64,000 bases of DNA from Brienomyrus brachyistius (Eukaryota > Chordata > Actinopteri > Osteoglossiformes > Mormyridae): the NCBI RefSeq assembly GCF_023856365.1, contig NC_064552.1, forward strand, positions 6,062,660 to 6,126,659. Reading direction: 5' to 3'. The translations under genes were made by a program, and so were the position numbers. Positions 62,489 to 64,000 of the stretch are shown in pieces. The notes below the pieces were generated by a model. The model was not told where the DNA came from. It made no database searches and was given only the letters and a program-made list of their open reading frames with translations. The stretch's first letter is position 1. Each line of letters begins with the position of its first letter.

Positions 62489-64000
62489 TTTAGCTGCGGC
62501 GCAAATGATTGCTAGTGTCGTTAGAAATGTTTGCCACTAGATGACAGTGGAGTTCACATTTTAATGAGCTTGGCATTGACTAGACATGCTTCGCACTTGT
62601 ATTCTTTACACAGCTGTTACACTCTTAGTGACTAATTATCTCTCATTTTCATCCATTTCACAGAATATTGAAAAAGGTTAGTTTTCTTTAGCAATGGGAG
62701 CGAGAGGAATATCCAACACAGGTCCTACGTCTAATTCACCAATCACCTCAATCTCACACTCTTGGTGTATCTTCCTTCATTTTCTTAATAGTAATTTTGT
62801 TTCGTTAATTTTAATTAGGAAAATGAGCAGAATCTCTGATGTGTTTATAGTATGAAAATCCCTAGTTTTGTATAACATTTAATTCATTCATAAATCCTGA
62901 GATGCGCTGCTTTGAATTCATTTCTGTGAAATCCGTTTTCCATAATTTACATTGTCATTTTATATTGTGAATGTTGAACTTCAAAACATTTGATCATCTG
63001 CTGTGCTACTTACATAAATCAATTCAGACTGCAAGGTTGTGTTACTTGAGAATTTGCTTGGCAAGAAGAGGGTATTCCCGAAATAGCTGCTATCCAGGTG
63101 AAAATGTTCCCGGAAGCTTGCAGAAATGTTGTTCTTAAGTTACCGGAGCGTGCAAAATTTTCACTGAGCCTTAAGACGAACCATTAAACATCGCGATTAA
63201 ACATGTCAGACGTTTATTTAAATGACAAAATGCATTGAAATAACCAGTTAACCTGACACTGTATTTTAATGCCTTTGTATTTTAAATCTAACAAATATCA
63301 TCAAATTGGAACCACAATGATTGGTCTACAGTGTTGTTTGGGTACATTCAAAAACGATTACAGAGCTATTTCGTTATACTGTACAACTGTTAATCTTGTA
63401 GATATATAAAAAAATTCACATGGGGTCTTCGTACCATAACTCAGTCGTATATTGTCTGAACTTTCCAATACCTTTAAAAATTTTGCTTATGAAAAGCTAG
63501 TTTACCCATGTACTCCATTGTCATATTTTCAGATCCCTGCGTTTTCAATGCCCCGAATAGGGATAGATCCAAGGGGACGCGGGCTTGACTGTCCGTCCAT
63601 ATGCGAGTCAGATATCGGCCACAGCGTTTGTTCTGCCATCCAATCAACTAATTATGCCTCCAGGACAGTCACCCCCATCAGTTCCCAATTTAAATCTCTG
63701 TCAGTGGTGCAGTTACACGCTGGGGTTTGTCAGGGGCAACATCCAAGCAAACTCTCTACAGCACTTAGCAAACAAAAGCGATTCCTCTTTGTTTATTGTG
63801 CCTGAAGACTTTTTCTTCTGTGTCATGGCTCACACCTGCTTGTATGTAAGGTTTAAAAATAATTAGCCTTATTTACGCACACCGAAAATAACCTGATTTG
63901 CACTTTCCTATATATTACTTCATCAAATGAAGTGCGGGCGATCCAGCATTTCTAACCAGTGTACCATGTACTGACAATCCCATGCGACGAGGCTACCGTC
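62489..64000. other. Right-edge spacer: no gene seen
   Basis: AT-rich. A 117-codon plus ORF at 63452-63805 has no recognisable motif. 63541-63805 has ordinary composition and could be part of an exon of a neighbouring gene, but nothing supports this. Confidence 0.45.

Overview
This is nuclear genomic DNA from a ray-finned fish, most likely a teleost. Three vertebrate genes are split into short exons with GT-AG introns. The spacer DNA is full of features typical of fish genomes: long CA/GT and TATC microsatellites, G/C homopolymer runs, tRNA-derived SINEs ending in (ATGG)n, foldback MITEs, a CR1/L2-type LINE fragment and a piggyBac remnant. I saw no bacterial genes, CRISPR array, rRNA or free-standing tRNA.

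The three genes all lie on the minus strand, in transcriptional order tlx1, cenpk, smap1. (1) 40057-44955 is a complete three-exon TLX-class homeobox gene of 286 codons, closest by eye to TLX1 but clearly diverged. (2) 34887-37440 is a complete 11-exon gene for CENP-K, a subunit of the constitutive centromere-associated network, of 292 codons. Its promoter has a palindromic CRE and tandem ETS sites. (3) 3520-31863 holds eight exons (252 codons) of smap1, an Arf GTPase-activating protein with a clathrin box. Its remaining 3' exons lie beyond the left edge of the window. Every exon join I propose keeps frame and has GT/AG borders. The genes are neighbours only; nothing suggests shared function.

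Layout: 1-3.5 kb is the tail end of the window, within or downstream of smap1 intron 8. From 3.5 to 31.9 kb is smap1, with a 15.7 kb first intron. That intron contains a TTAA-flanked composite element (23.92-27.69 kb): two inverted piggyBac 3' halves with an L2-like LINE fragment between them. A 17-copy, 17-bp minisatellite begins about 30 bp from the exon 2 acceptor. From 32 to 34.6 kb is the smap1 promoter and spacer. From 34.6 to 37.6 kb is cenpk. From 37.6 to 40 kb is spacer with weak candidate exons. From 40 to 45.2 kb is tlx1. From 45.2 to 64 kb is gene-poor upstream DNA with full-length SINEs carrying target-site duplications, a nested SINE pair, a TAAT-rich candidate enhancer (51.3-51.7 kb) and a roughly 3 kb non-autonomous element with long inverted termini (59.4-62.5 kb).

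I found no new biological system. The observations most worth checking are the palindromic piggyBac composite with a lost catalytic aspartate, the minisatellite beside a splice acceptor, a repeat family bracketed by CA tracts, and the diverged tlx gene.
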